From NCBI GenBank assembly GCA_965549355.1, contig CBEVGD010000004.1:1-39578 (forward strand): DNA of 39,578 nucleotides, in the 5' to 3' direction. The notes beneath the pieces are model-generated. The model searched no databases. It saw only the letters and a list, made by a program, of their open reading frames with translations, and was not told where the DNA came from. Source of the DNA: M55B120 sp965549355 (lineage in GTDB: Bacteria > Actinomycetota > Humimicrobiia > Humimicrobiales > Humimicrobiaceae). This document shows positions 25,362 through 32,335 of the stretch, piece after piece. The first letter of the stretch is position 1, and each line of letters begins with the position of its first letter. Made by a program: the position numbers and the translations under genes.

Positions 25362-26384
25362 TTGGATTTAGATAAATCAATGATAAATTTATATGATAAT
25401 GACAGAGTATTAATAATCCATCACTGGGACTGCGATGGATTATGTGCCGCTGCCTTGCTCATTAAGTATTTATCTGCTTTAAATAGTAATATTGAAATAT
25501 ATACAGGGCTGGGAGAGATCGGTAAGTATTATTTTACTTCAGAAAAGATTAAAGAGTTTAAAAAATTAAAGCCCGGCCATATTATTATTTGCGATTTTGC
25601 TATTCCCAGAGAAGATATTCTAAAACTTAAAGATATTTCAAATAGTATTTATGTATTTGATCATCACGAGCAAGATGAGATTAAAGAAGTAGTTCATATT
25701 AATCCTCTGACCAAAAAAGATATTAGCGGACTAAAGTATCCTTCTGCCGGATGGGTAGTAAATGAATATTTTAGAAGACCTCAAGAAATTCTGGCAGCTC
25801 TGGGCGCTATTGGTGATCAGGAGGAAATATTAAAGAAAGATAAGAGAGTTACAGATATTCTAAATAAAAATAACCTAAACTTTGACCAGGCTCAAGAAAT
25901 AGTAAAAAATATAGATTCCAGCTATATCATCAATGATGAAAAACAAATAAAATGGATAGTGGACCTGCTAGCAAGAGATAAAAATAAAATAAAGAAACTA
26001 TTGAAAAATAGAAAATTATTAATTAGCAGACAAAAGATTGAAAACGCGATTGAGAGCATAATAGAAAGCGGATATACGAAAGATGATGACAGGCAAATAA
26101 TATATAAAAAATATAAAAGTGAATTTCATATAATCTCAAATATAACCAGAGAGCTTGCAAAAAAGTTTTCAGACTACTTGATTATTGTAATAAATAATTC
26201 AAAAAAAGAAGATTCAAATATCTATTTTAGGAATAGAAAAGGTTTAAATCTTGTACCGTTAATCGAATTGGCTCATAACTATGGGTTCAATTCCGGAGGT
26301 AAGAAGGAAGTAGTAGGGGTTATTTTACCTGAAAGCAGCATCTCAGGTTTTTTAGAAGAGGCAATAAATATACTAAATATATAG
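25362..26384 (+). CDS. DHH-family phosphoesterase, candidate PAP phosphatase
   Basis: The 340-residue protein carries the DHH catalytic motifs: HHWDCDG (Asp23, Asp25), IICDFA (Asp78), FDHHEQ (Asp100-His101-His102) and ALGAIGDQ (Asp152). A DHHA1-like C-terminal domain follows, but its usual GGGH motif reads SGGKKEVVG (from residue 311). DHH/DHHA1 proteins include the NrnA group, which hydrolyses short RNA and 3'-phosphoadenosine 5'-phosphate (PAP). Lying between cysC and cysD, it may remove PAP, the inhibitory product of sulfotransferases. RecJ-like nuclease activity is the alternative, but the extra RecJ domains are absent. Start is TTG 25362 or ATG 25380, neither with a clear ribosome-binding site. 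Confidence 0.8.
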   Translation: MDLDKSMINLYDNDRVLIIHHWDCDGLCAAALLIKYLSALNSNIEIYTGLGEIGKYYFTSEKIKEFKKLKPGHIIICDFAIPREDILKLKDISNSIYVFDHHEQDEIKEVVHINPLTKKDISGLKYPSAGWVVNEYFRRPQEILAALGAIGDQEEILKKDKRVTDILNKNNLNFDQAQEIVKNIDSSYIINDEKQIKWIVDLLARDKNKIKKLLKNRKLLISRQKIENAIESIIESGYTKDDDRQIIYKKYKSEFHIISNITRELAKKFSDYLIIVINNSKKEDSNIYFRNRKGLNLVPLIELAHNYGFNSGGKKEVVGVILPESSISGFLEEAINILNI

Positions 26385-26517
26385 TCCTTGAATACTAAAG
26401 AAATACCGTATTTTATTATTAGATTGATAAGTATAATAAATAATGGTAAAAATAGAGAAATTCAGTACTCCAAAAGAGATGTTAGTTTATTTATAATGAT
26501 TATATTATTTAGGATTG

Positions 26518-26619
26518 ATGATAAAGAAAATAAACGATGTTCCCATAGAAGATGTATTGGTTAAAATTATTAAGTTTTTAGAAAGAAAAGGGTATATTAA
26601 AATTGAGAAAAGAAATTGA
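26518..26619 (+). CDS. Possible 33-residue leader ORF upstream of cysD
   Basis: A short frame runs from ATG 26518 to a TGA at 26617-26619, overlapping the cysD start at 26603 by 17 bases. The predicted peptide is lysine- and isoleucine-rich and ends near KGYIKIEKRN. AGGA at 26511-26514 is close to the start. I recognise no family. It could be a coupling leader, a gene remnant or chance. The rest of the gap 26385-26602 holds only short open frames. Confidence 0.2.
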   Translation: MIKKINDVPIEDVLVKIIKFLERKGYIKIEKRN

Positions 26620-27520
26620 AGACTACAAATTATCCCATCTTGATTACCTGGAGTCTGAAAGCATATACATAATGAGAGAAGTAGCTTCAGAGTTCCAAAA
26701 CCCTGTTATGCTGTATTCAATTGGCAAGGACTCAAGTGCAATGCTAAGGCTTGCTCAAAAAGCTTTTTATCCGGGAAAGATACCTTTTCCCATGATGCAT
26801 ATCGATACAGGTTATAAGTTTAGCGAAATGGTTAAATTCAGAGATAAGATAGCTAAAGAATTGGGCCTGAGACTTATTATATACAAAAATGAAGAATATA
26901 TAGAAAAGGGGATGAACCCAAATAAGCAGGGTATGGAAAAATGCTGTAGATTTTTAAAAACACAGGCGCTTCTTAATGCCATAAAAAAATATAACTTTGA
27001 TGCCGCTCTTGGCGGCGCAAGAAGAGAAGAAGAAAAGTCCAGAGCAAAGGAGAGGGTTTTTTCTTTTAGAGATGAATTTGGCGCCTGGGATCCAAAAAAC
27101 CAGAGACCGGAATTATGGAATTTATATAATACTAAAATTAATAATGGGGAATCCGTAAGAGTATTTCCATTATCAAATTGGACCGAGCTTGATATATGGC
27201 AGTATATAAAAAAAGAGAATATAGAAATCGTGCCATTATATTTTGCCAAAATGAGAAAAATAATAAGAAGAGGCAATTTGATTCTTTTAGCAGATGAATT
27301 TAATTCACCAAACGAAAATGAAAAAATAGAGGAAGCAATGGTCAGATTCAGGACCCTTGGCTGTTCTCCGTGTACAGGCGCCATAGAGTCAAGCGCAGAC
27401 ACTATCGATGATATCGTAGATGAAGTCTACTGGGTCAAAAAATCTGAAAGAGAAAATAGAGCAATAGATCATGATAGTGATAATTCAATGGAACAAAAAA
27501 AGGTTGAAGGGTATTTTTAG
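26603..27520 (+). CDS. cysD: Sulfate adenylyltransferase subunit 2
   Basis: CysD is the catalytic ATP pyrophosphatase-type subunit of ATP sulfurylase, which forms APS from ATP and sulfate. The 305-residue protein has the PP-loop motif SIGKDSS (39-45), then HIDTGYKF, GGARREEEKSRAKER and the C-terminal KKVEGYF typical of CysD. No signatures of PAPS reductase (CysH) are present. The start is a TTG, with AAAAGGG about ten bases upstream. It is followed without a gap by cysN, its GTPase partner. Confidence 0.97.
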   Translation: MRKEIEDYKLSHLDYLESESIYIMREVASEFQNPVMLYSIGKDSSAMLRLAQKAFYPGKIPFPMMHIDTGYKFSEMVKFRDKIAKELGLRLIIYKNEEYIEKGMNPNKQGMEKCCRFLKTQALLNAIKKYNFDAALGGARREEEKSRAKERVFSFRDEFGAWDPKNQRPELWNLYNTKINNGESVRVFPLSNWTELDIWQYIKKENIEIVPLYFAKMRKIIRRGNLILLADEFNSPNENEKIEEAMVRFRTLGCSPCTGAIESSADTIDDIVDEVYWVKKSERENRAIDHDSDNSMEQKKVEGYF

Positions 27521-28804
27521 ATGGATAAGTTTGACAGAGATAAGGATCTACTCAGATTTGTTACTGCCGGCAGTATTGATGATGGAAAATCAACACTGAT
27601 TGGAAAGCTATTATATGAAGCAAGAGGGATATACGAAGATCAACTGGACAGCATAAAAAATATAGCCAAAAGAAAAGGTTTAAGCGGTCCTGATCTGGCA
27701 CTTCTTATGGACGGCCTTAAGTCAGAAAGAGAGCAGGGCATAACAATTGATGTAGCCTACAGATATTTTGCCACCCCAAAGCGAAAGTTCATAATCGCAG
27801 ATTCTCCGGGCCATATACAATATACCAGAAATATGGTTACAGGCGCATCCACAGCCGACCTAGCTGTAATATTAATAGATGCCAGAAAAGGTGTGCTGGA
27901 GCAAACTAAAAGGCATTCTTTTTTAATTACTTTACTTGACACCCCCCATATTTTGGTGGCTGTAAATAAAATGGATCTGGTAGACTACTCCCGGAAAGTA
28001 TTTGAAGATATCAAAGAAGACTATCTTCGGTTTGCAAGCAAGCTCAATACCCATGATATACAGATAATGCCCATATCCGCATTAAAAGGAGATATGATTA
28101 TTGATAGGGGTAGTAATATGGATTGGTATGAGGGAAGGACTTTTTTAAGTTTCTTAGAAGAGGTAAATATCATATCCGATAGAAATTTGATTGATTTCAG
28201 GTTTCCGGTCCAGTATGTTATTCGTCCCGATCTGGATTTCAGGGGTTATGCCGGAAGGATTGATTCAGGTATTATAGCGATAGGGGATGATATTGCAGTA
28301 CTTCCCTCCGGAAAGAAAAGTAAAGTTAAATCAATAACAACCTATGACGGCAAGCTTGATTATGCTTTCTCGCCCCAATCAGTAGTAATAGCCCTGGAAG
28401 ATGAGATTGACATATCCAAAGGCGATATGCTGATAAGGCAAAGAAATATACCGGAAATAGACGGTGAATTTGAAGCAGAGATATGCTGGATGGTCGAAGA
28501 GCCAATGGTGGTCGGTAAAAAATATCTAATCAAACATACCACAAATACCATGATGGGGATTATAGGGGAGCTTCGATATAAGATAGATATAAATACCCTG
28601 CACCGCAAAGAGGCAAAAGAACTTGGTCTAAATGAAATAGGCAGAGTGATCATTAAAACACAAAAACCTATTATGTTTGACACTTATGTAAGAAATCATG
28701 CAAATGGATCTTTTATAATAATAGATGAGCTTACAAATGATACAGTGGGCGCGGGAATAATCTGGTATAAGGCAGGAAAGATACCAGGTCAAAATGAGAA
28801 TTAG
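27521..28804 (+). CDS. cysN: Sulfate adenylyltransferase subunit 1 (GTPase)
   Basis: CysN is an EF-Tu-like GTPase that drives APS synthesis by CysD through GTP hydrolysis. The 427-residue protein has G1 GSIDDGKS (17-24), G2 GITIDVAYR, G3 DSPGH and G4 NKMD, then the two beta-barrel domains. Its length fits CysN alone without a fused APS kinase. The ATG directly follows the cysD stop, with GAAGGG inside the end of cysD. Together with cysC this completes sulfate activation to PAPS. No sulfite reductase or PAPS reductase genes are present, so the pathway here points to sulfation rather than assimilation. Confidence 0.97.
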   Translation: MDKFDRDKDLLRFVTAGSIDDGKSTLIGKLLYEARGIYEDQLDSIKNIAKRKGLSGPDLALLMDGLKSEREQGITIDVAYRYFATPKRKFIIADSPGHIQYTRNMVTGASTADLAVILIDARKGVLEQTKRHSFLITLLDTPHILVAVNKMDLVDYSRKVFEDIKEDYLRFASKLNTHDIQIMPISALKGDMIIDRGSNMDWYEGRTFLSFLEEVNIISDRNLIDFRFPVQYVIRPDLDFRGYAGRIDSGIIAIGDDIAVLPSGKKSKVKSITTYDGKLDYAFSPQSVVIALEDEIDISKGDMLIRQRNIPEIDGEFEAEICWMVEEPMVVGKKYLIKHTTNTMMGIIGELRYKIDINTLHRKEAKELGLNEIGRVIIKTQKPIMFDTYVRNHANGSFIIIDELTNDTVGAGIIWYKAGKIPGQNEN

Positions 28805-28894
28805 CTTACTTAGAATAGATAATATTCTTAATACTTTCCACTTATTCCATGGTCAACGATACGGCACCAGAGATAACGGCAACAGAGGCCGGTC

Positions 28895-29338
28895 CTATGC
28901 CTTTAACTCAGATGTACAATTTGGACAGCAAGTAGCTTTTAAATTAATTGAAGAAAAGCAAAATGGACATTCTTTTGTAGTGATTTTTTCCTCTTCTTTC
29001 TTCTTTAATCTATTCACAGCCCTGATGATGAAGAAAAGTACAAGAGCTATTATCAGAAAACTTATAATAGCATTTACAAATATTCCCCAATTCAATGTTA
29101 CCGCTCCTGCCTCATGAGCTGCGGCAATCGATAAATAAGGTCCGGCAACAGCCCCTTCCCTGAGTACTGCAAAAAGGTTAGAGAAGTCAGCATTTCCTAA
29201 AAGAAGTCCCACTGGAGGCATTATAATATCATTTACCAGAGAGTTAATAATAACACTGAAGGCTGCACCAATGATTATACCTACGGCTATACTGATCATG
29301 CTGCCCTTCGTTATAAATTCTTTAAAATCCTTTAGCAT
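28895..29338 (-). CDS. mscL: Large-conductance mechanosensitive channel with C-terminal zinc ribbon
   Basis: The N-terminus (MLKDFKEFITKGSMISIAVG, then IIIGAAFSVIINSLVNDIIM) is the MscL amphipathic helix and TM1 pore helix. TM2 (FVNAIISFLIIALVLFFII) is also clear. MscL opens under membrane tension to release solutes during osmotic downshock. After the cytoplasmic helix, residues 124-141 hold CPFC and CPNC pairs, forming a zinc ribbon that the E. coli and M. tuberculosis channels lack. The gene is convergent with cysN and divergent from fmdB. AAGGGG lies before its ATG. Confidence 0.96.
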   Translation of the reverse strand: MLKDFKEFITKGSMISIAVGIIIGAAFSVIINSLVNDIIMPPVGLLLGNADFSNLFAVLREGAVAGPYLSIAAAHEAGAVTLNWGIFVNAIISFLIIALVLFFIIRAVNRLKKKEEEKITTKECPFCFSSINLKATCCPNCTSELKA

Positions 29339-29427
29339 TTCGGCCCCTTTGCTGGATAAAATATTTTGATAGTTTTGATTATAATATTAAAACAATAATT
29401 ATAAAAGGTAAAATAAAAATTATCAGC

Positions 29428-29457
29428 TTGAAGTATGCAGGGGAATTCTATTATAAT
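29428..29457 (+). promoter_or_regulatory. Promoter of the fmdB-like gene
   Basis: TTGAAG (29428-29433) and TATAAT (29452-29457) are separated by 18 bases and lie about 55 bases upstream of the TTG start at 29511. The -10 is a perfect consensus match. The start of mscL lies on the other side of this divergent region. Confidence 0.6.
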
Positions 29458-29510
29458 ATATCCTGTAAACTTTTTAATATCAGATATGATTTTATGTGGG
29501 GAAGTGTATT

Positions 29511-29702
29511 TTGAGATTTGTAGATTATAAATGTGAAGACTGTGGAGAGATCTCTGAAATCATTATCAGAGGTAGCGGCACAGAGATCAAATGTGAAAAA
29601 TGCGGCAGCAGCAAAATGGTAAAGGTATTTGCACCTGTCAGTTTTAAGGGCAACTCTTCATGCAGCAGCTGTTCGAGCGGGAGCTGTTCCACCTGTTCAT
29701 AG
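29511..29702 (+). CDS. FmdB-family zinc-ribbon protein with Cys/Ser-rich tail
   Basis: The 63-residue protein begins MRFVDYKCEDCG, the FmdB/CxxC_CXXC regulatory-protein pattern, with zinc ligands Cys8, Cys11, Cys28 and Cys31. It ends in a Cys/Ser-rich tail with five further cysteines. I use the TTG at 29511 because GGGGAAG (29498-29504) is six bases upstream and the family begins right before the first CxxC; a GTG at 29496 would add five residues. FmdB homologues are of uncertain function. A membrane protein gene follows 46 bases downstream. Confidence 0.85.
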   Translation: MRFVDYKCEDCGEISEIIIRGSGTEIKCEKCGSSKMVKVFAPVSFKGNSSCSSCSSGSCSTCS

Positions 29703-29748
29703 TAAAAGCCGGAGGAGATACCGGCTGCTTGCGAGAAGAAGAACAAAA

Positions 29749-30354
29749 ATGTTAAGAACCATTATTAAGGAATTAAAAAAGCATATTCCTTTTGCTGCCT
29801 TTGGAGCATTTACCGGAATTGTGATAATGGTTGTTCTTTATAATTTCCCTACAAAATTCTCTTACGATGTCTTTTATACCCTGCATCCGCTTCATGTATT
29901 GTTAAGTGCATATACCACCGCAGCGATGTATAAGCTCAATACAGGCCCCGGGCACAAAAATAGAATCTGGATGATGATATTAGTGGGTTATCTGGGGTCG
30001 ATAGGGATTGCTACTCTGAGTGATTCTTTAATCCCTTATCTGGGGGAAGTCTTGCTGGATCTACCCAACAGAGGGATACATATAGGGTTTATTGAAAAGT
30101 GGTGGCTCGTAAATCCATTAGCCTTCGCAGGCATAATAATAGCTTATTTTAGACAAACCACAAGAATTCCGCATGCGGGGCATGTATTGCTAAGTACCTG
30201 GGCCTCATTATTTCATATTATTATGGCATCAGGCGGGTTGATGCACTGGTCCTTATTTATCGTAGTTTTTTTATTTTTATTTTTATCCGTCTGGATACCC
30301 TGCTGTATCAGCGATATTGCATTTCCCCTATTATTTGTTAAGAAGAAAAACTGA
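29749..30354 (+). CDS. Uncharacterised multi-pass membrane protein
   Basis: I do not recognise this family. The likely product is 201 residues from the ATG at 29749; the open frame extends upstream to 29629, but that part overlaps fmdB in another frame and has an unnatural Arg/Ala composition. It has about five hydrophobic helices and clustered histidines in or near them (HPLHVLLSA, IPHAGHVLLSTW, SLFHIIMASGG), ending CCISDIAFPLLF. The conserved-looking histidines could bind metal or heme, but no known signature is present. It probably forms a two-gene operon with the zinc-ribbon gene. Confidence 0.6.
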   Translation: MLRTIIKELKKHIPFAAFGAFTGIVIMVVLYNFPTKFSYDVFYTLHPLHVLLSAYTTAAMYKLNTGPGHKNRIWMMILVGYLGSIGIATLSDSLIPYLGEVLLDLPNRGIHIGFIEKWWLVNPLAFAGIIIAYFRQTTRIPHAGHVLLSTWASLFHIIMASGGLMHWSLFIVVFLFLFLSVWIPCCISDIAFPLLFVKKKN

Positions 30355-30359
30355 TTCAT

Positions 30360-30405
30360 CAGTAATAGCATCATTGATATTACTGTCAAAGCTGCCGCCG
30401 GCAGC
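30360..30405 (+). terminator. Tandem hairpins after the membrane-protein gene
   Basis: Two stem-loops follow the stop at 30354. The first has perfect 8-base arms CAGTAATA (30360-30367) and TATTACTG (30378-30385). The second has 6-base GC-rich arms GCTGCC and GGCAGC with a three-base loop (30391-30405). Neither is followed by a T-tract, so intrinsic termination is uncertain; they may instead stabilise the mRNA end or support factor-dependent termination. Confidence 0.4.
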
Positions 30406-30432
30406 AGATTGAAATTGTGGATATACTGCAGA

Positions 30433-30450
30433 GATCATGGATCCATGATC
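30433..30450. repeat. Perfect 18-bp palindrome upstream of the toxin-antitoxin module
   Basis: GATCATGGATCCATGATC reads identically on both strands. It lies about 50 bases upstream of the -35 of the downstream toxin-antitoxin promoter and could be a protein-binding site or form a hairpin. No function can be assigned from sequence. Confidence 0.6.
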
Positions 30451-30498
30451 ATAAATAATCTGAAAATAAACTTTTTAATAAAATGTGTATTAATAGTC

Positions 30499-30526
30499 TT
30501 GACATACTATACCTATTGTTTATACT
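30499..30526 (+). promoter_or_regulatory. Strong promoter of the vapBC-like operon
   Basis: A perfect -35 TTGACA (30499-30504) is followed after 16 bases by TATACT (30521-30526), placing the transcript start close to the antitoxin ATG at 30545. GGTGAT at 30534-30539 is the likely ribosome-binding site. The short leader suits an autoregulated toxin-antitoxin operon. Confidence 0.7.
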
Positions 30527-30544
30527 TATTTGTGGTGATGATAA

Positions 30545-30823
30545 ATGAATTCAAAAAAAGTAAATATAACTATTCCTGAAGAGAACCTGGATGAGATCAA
30601 TGACTTCTGTAAAAGCGAAGATGTGAGCAAAAGCTGGCTGATTCGCGAGGCAGTCTCCCGGTATATCACTGCTGTCAAAGATAAGAAGATTCTGGATAAA
30701 AAAAGAGTAGATATGAAATGGGCGCAGAAAGCTTCGGGAAAGCTTCGGGGAGAAAGCGCAGGATTCCATAATAATAAAAAAGGCTTTGAAATAATAAGAG
30801 AATCCAGGGACAGGAAGCAATAA
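30545..30823 (+). CDS. Ribbon-helix-helix antitoxin (VapB/CopG-like)
   Basis: The 92-residue protein starts KKVNITIPEENLDEINDFCK and continues SKSWLIREAVSRYI, a ribbon-helix-helix DNA-binding domain in which the first strand contacts the operator. The charged C-terminal part would wrap the toxin. It lies two bases upstream of a PIN-domain gene, the antitoxin-first order of VapBC modules. It is preceded by a strong promoter that it probably represses. It is a second toxin-antitoxin system in the window, unrelated to the AbiE pair. Confidence 0.85.
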   Translation: MNSKKVNITIPEENLDEINDFCKSEDVSKSWLIREAVSRYITAVKDKKILDKKRVDMKWAQKASGKLRGESAGFHNNKKGFEIIRESRDRKQ

Positions 30824-30824
30824 T

Positions 30825-31253
30825 ATGGATATAGTCTTAGATGCTTCAGTAGCAGTCAAGTGGTTCAATGAAAAGAATGAAGACTATGTAGAGGCTGCTG
30901 TGGAAATCCAGAATCAGAAAATATCAGGATGCCTGGATATTATTGTGCCGGATCTATTCTTTCTGGAAGTTTTAAATGTTTTTCTAACGAAATCCGGATT
31001 TGGCCCTCAGGAGATTTCTATAATCCGGCAAGTATTGCATAAGATGAGCCTCAGGGTGATTTATCCGGATAATGATATTTTAGAAGATACGGTTCAAATT
31101 GCATGTGCTAATAGTCTTACTATATATGATTCCTTATATATTGCTATTGCAAAAGTTTGTGAGGCTCCCCTTTTTACAGAAGATAAGAAAATATTGTCAT
31201 GCGGGAGTAGATTTACATTCATCAAACATCTTGAAGAATTCAGGATGCTTTGA
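30825..31253 (+). CDS. vapC: PIN-domain ribonuclease toxin (VapC-like)
   Basis: The 142-residue protein has the four PIN-domain acidic positions: Asp6 (VLDASVAVKWF), Glu48 (FFLEVLN), Asp102 (IYDSLYIAIA) and Asp120 (LFTEDKKI). VapC toxins are Mg-dependent endoribonucleases that cut tRNA or rRNA and stop growth when the antitoxin is lost. AGGAAG precedes the ATG inside the end of the antitoxin gene. All catalytic residues are present, so it looks functional. Its RNA target cannot be inferred. Confidence 0.92.
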   Translation: MDIVLDASVAVKWFNEKNEDYVEAAVEIQNQKISGCLDIIVPDLFFLEVLNVFLTKSGFGPQEISIIRQVLHKMSLRVIYPDNDILEDTVQIACANSLTIYDSLYIAIAKVCEAPLFTEDKKILSCGSRFTFIKHLEEFRML

Positions 31254-31322
31254 AAATAAGTGAGAGATTTCTATTCAGGCAGGGAAAAAATATGATCATA
31301 GATACAGGAGCTGGAAGAAAAT

Positions 31323-32204
31323 ATGAAATTATATCTTGAATGCATACCATGTTATATAAGGCAGGTCCTGGAGGCTATGGACATGTTTACAGATGATGGG
31401 AGCTTAAAGGAAAAAATACTGAAGGAAGTCCTTGAAGCATTAGCTGATTTCGATACTGGAGATGCCGGCCTTATGACTAATGCAAAGATACAGAGGATAT
31501 TAAAAAAATATGCCCCCGCCGGTGATCCATATAAAAAGGAAAAGGAAAGAATGAACCTTATCTGCATGGAGATGGCAGACGAGACAGCGGCTATGATAGA
31601 AGAATCAAAAGATCCATTTGAGACAGCGCTGAGAGTAGCGCTTGGAGGCAATATAATAGATTTTGGCCAGGGCAATGATTTCAAGGCACAAAAAATAAAG
31701 AGCACTATAGAACATGCACTCACACAGGAGTTGGATGGAGACATGATAATCAGATTAAAGGAAAACATAGCAGGGGCAAAAAAAATATTATATATTGGCG
31801 ACAATACCGGCGAGATTGTCTTTGACAGGATATTCATTGAAAGGTTCTTCCCCGCCGGCAGGACTATATTTGCGGTAAGGGGAGGTCCGGTAATGAATGA
31901 TGCGACTATTGAGGATGCACAGATGACCGGGATGACCGGTATTGTCAGAGTAATAACCACGGGACTTGATATGGCCGGGGCAATTCTCCCGTACTGCTCC
32001 GAAGAGTTTTTAAAGGAATATAAGGATGCGGACCTGATCATCTCTAAAGGCATGGGAAATTACGAGGCATTAAGCAGCGAGGATAAAAATATATTCTATC
32101 TTCTAAAGGTAAAATGTTCCGTGATCGAAGAAAGTCTTAAGGGAAAGTACAAGCTCGGCGATATAGTAGTAGATGATCTGACGTATTTAAAGAATAATAA
32201 TTGA
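31323..32204 (+). CDS. DUF89 / ARMT1-like metal-dependent phosphatase-family protein
   Basis: The 293-residue protein matches the prokaryotic DUF89 group. It has an N-terminal CIPCYIRQ with Cys7 and Cys10, a helical N-domain, the YIGDNTGEIVFDR core motif and RGGPVMNDAT, then ISKGMGNYEAL. DUF89 proteins are metal-dependent phosphatases, some of which hydrolyse damaged sugar or cofactor phosphates (damage-control enzymes). The substrate here is unknown. The start ATG has GGAG about fifteen bases upstream. The gene stands between the vapBC-like module and the L,D-transpeptidase gene without an obvious functional partner. Confidence 0.9.
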   Translation: MKLYLECIPCYIRQVLEAMDMFTDDGSLKEKILKEVLEALADFDTGDAGLMTNAKIQRILKKYAPAGDPYKKEKERMNLICMEMADETAAMIEESKDPFETALRVALGGNIIDFGQGNDFKAQKIKSTIEHALTQELDGDMIIRLKENIAGAKKILYIGDNTGEIVFDRIFIERFFPAGRTIFAVRGGPVMNDATIEDAQMTGMTGIVRVITTGLDMAGAILPYCSEEFLKEYKDADLIISKGMGNYEALSSEDKNIFYLLKVKCSVIEESLKGKYKLGDIVVDDLTYLKNNN

Positions 32205-32216
32205 CAGCATTTGTCA
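32202..32216. promoter_or_regulatory. TGACA-N5-TGTCA dyad at the end of the DUF89 gene
   Basis: The short inverted repeat overlaps the stop codon of the DUF89 gene. The same TTGACA (32201-32206) could be a -35 for the L,D-transpeptidase gene, with TACAAT at 32226-32231, but the 19-base spacing is long. It may be an operator. Confidence 0.3.
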
Positions 32217-32335
32217 GATAAGGGTTACAATATTTTCATAAACATAATAATTATCCCGGCAGGGTATAGAAAAAAAACTTTCGATAATATATTATTCTAT
32301 CTTGCAGGCATAATGACTATAAATACTAAATAAAT

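Noticed and set aside
25362..26384. The DHH protein as RecJ
   Set aside because: It is far shorter than RecJ, lacks its OB-fold and C-terminal domains, and its sulfation neighbours suggest another substrate.
26603..27520. CysD as a PAPS reductase (CysH)
   Set aside because: The KKVEGYF ending, the GGARREEEKSRAKER motif and the adjacent cysN identify CysD; CysH motifs are absent.
29629..29748. An N-terminal extension of the membrane protein overlapping the FmdB gene
   Set aside because: The extension is an Arg/Ala-rich reading of the FmdB tail in another frame, and the ATG at 29749 gives a normal membrane protein start.
31352..32053. A long minus-strand open frame inside the DUF89 gene
   Set aside because: It is antisense to a gene with clear family motifs, and its translation is Ser/Ile/Pro-rich without recognisable domains.
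32205..32335. A c-di-GMP riboswitch upstream of the L,D-transpeptidase gene
   Set aside because: No GEMM core motifs are present; the leader is simple AT-rich sequence.
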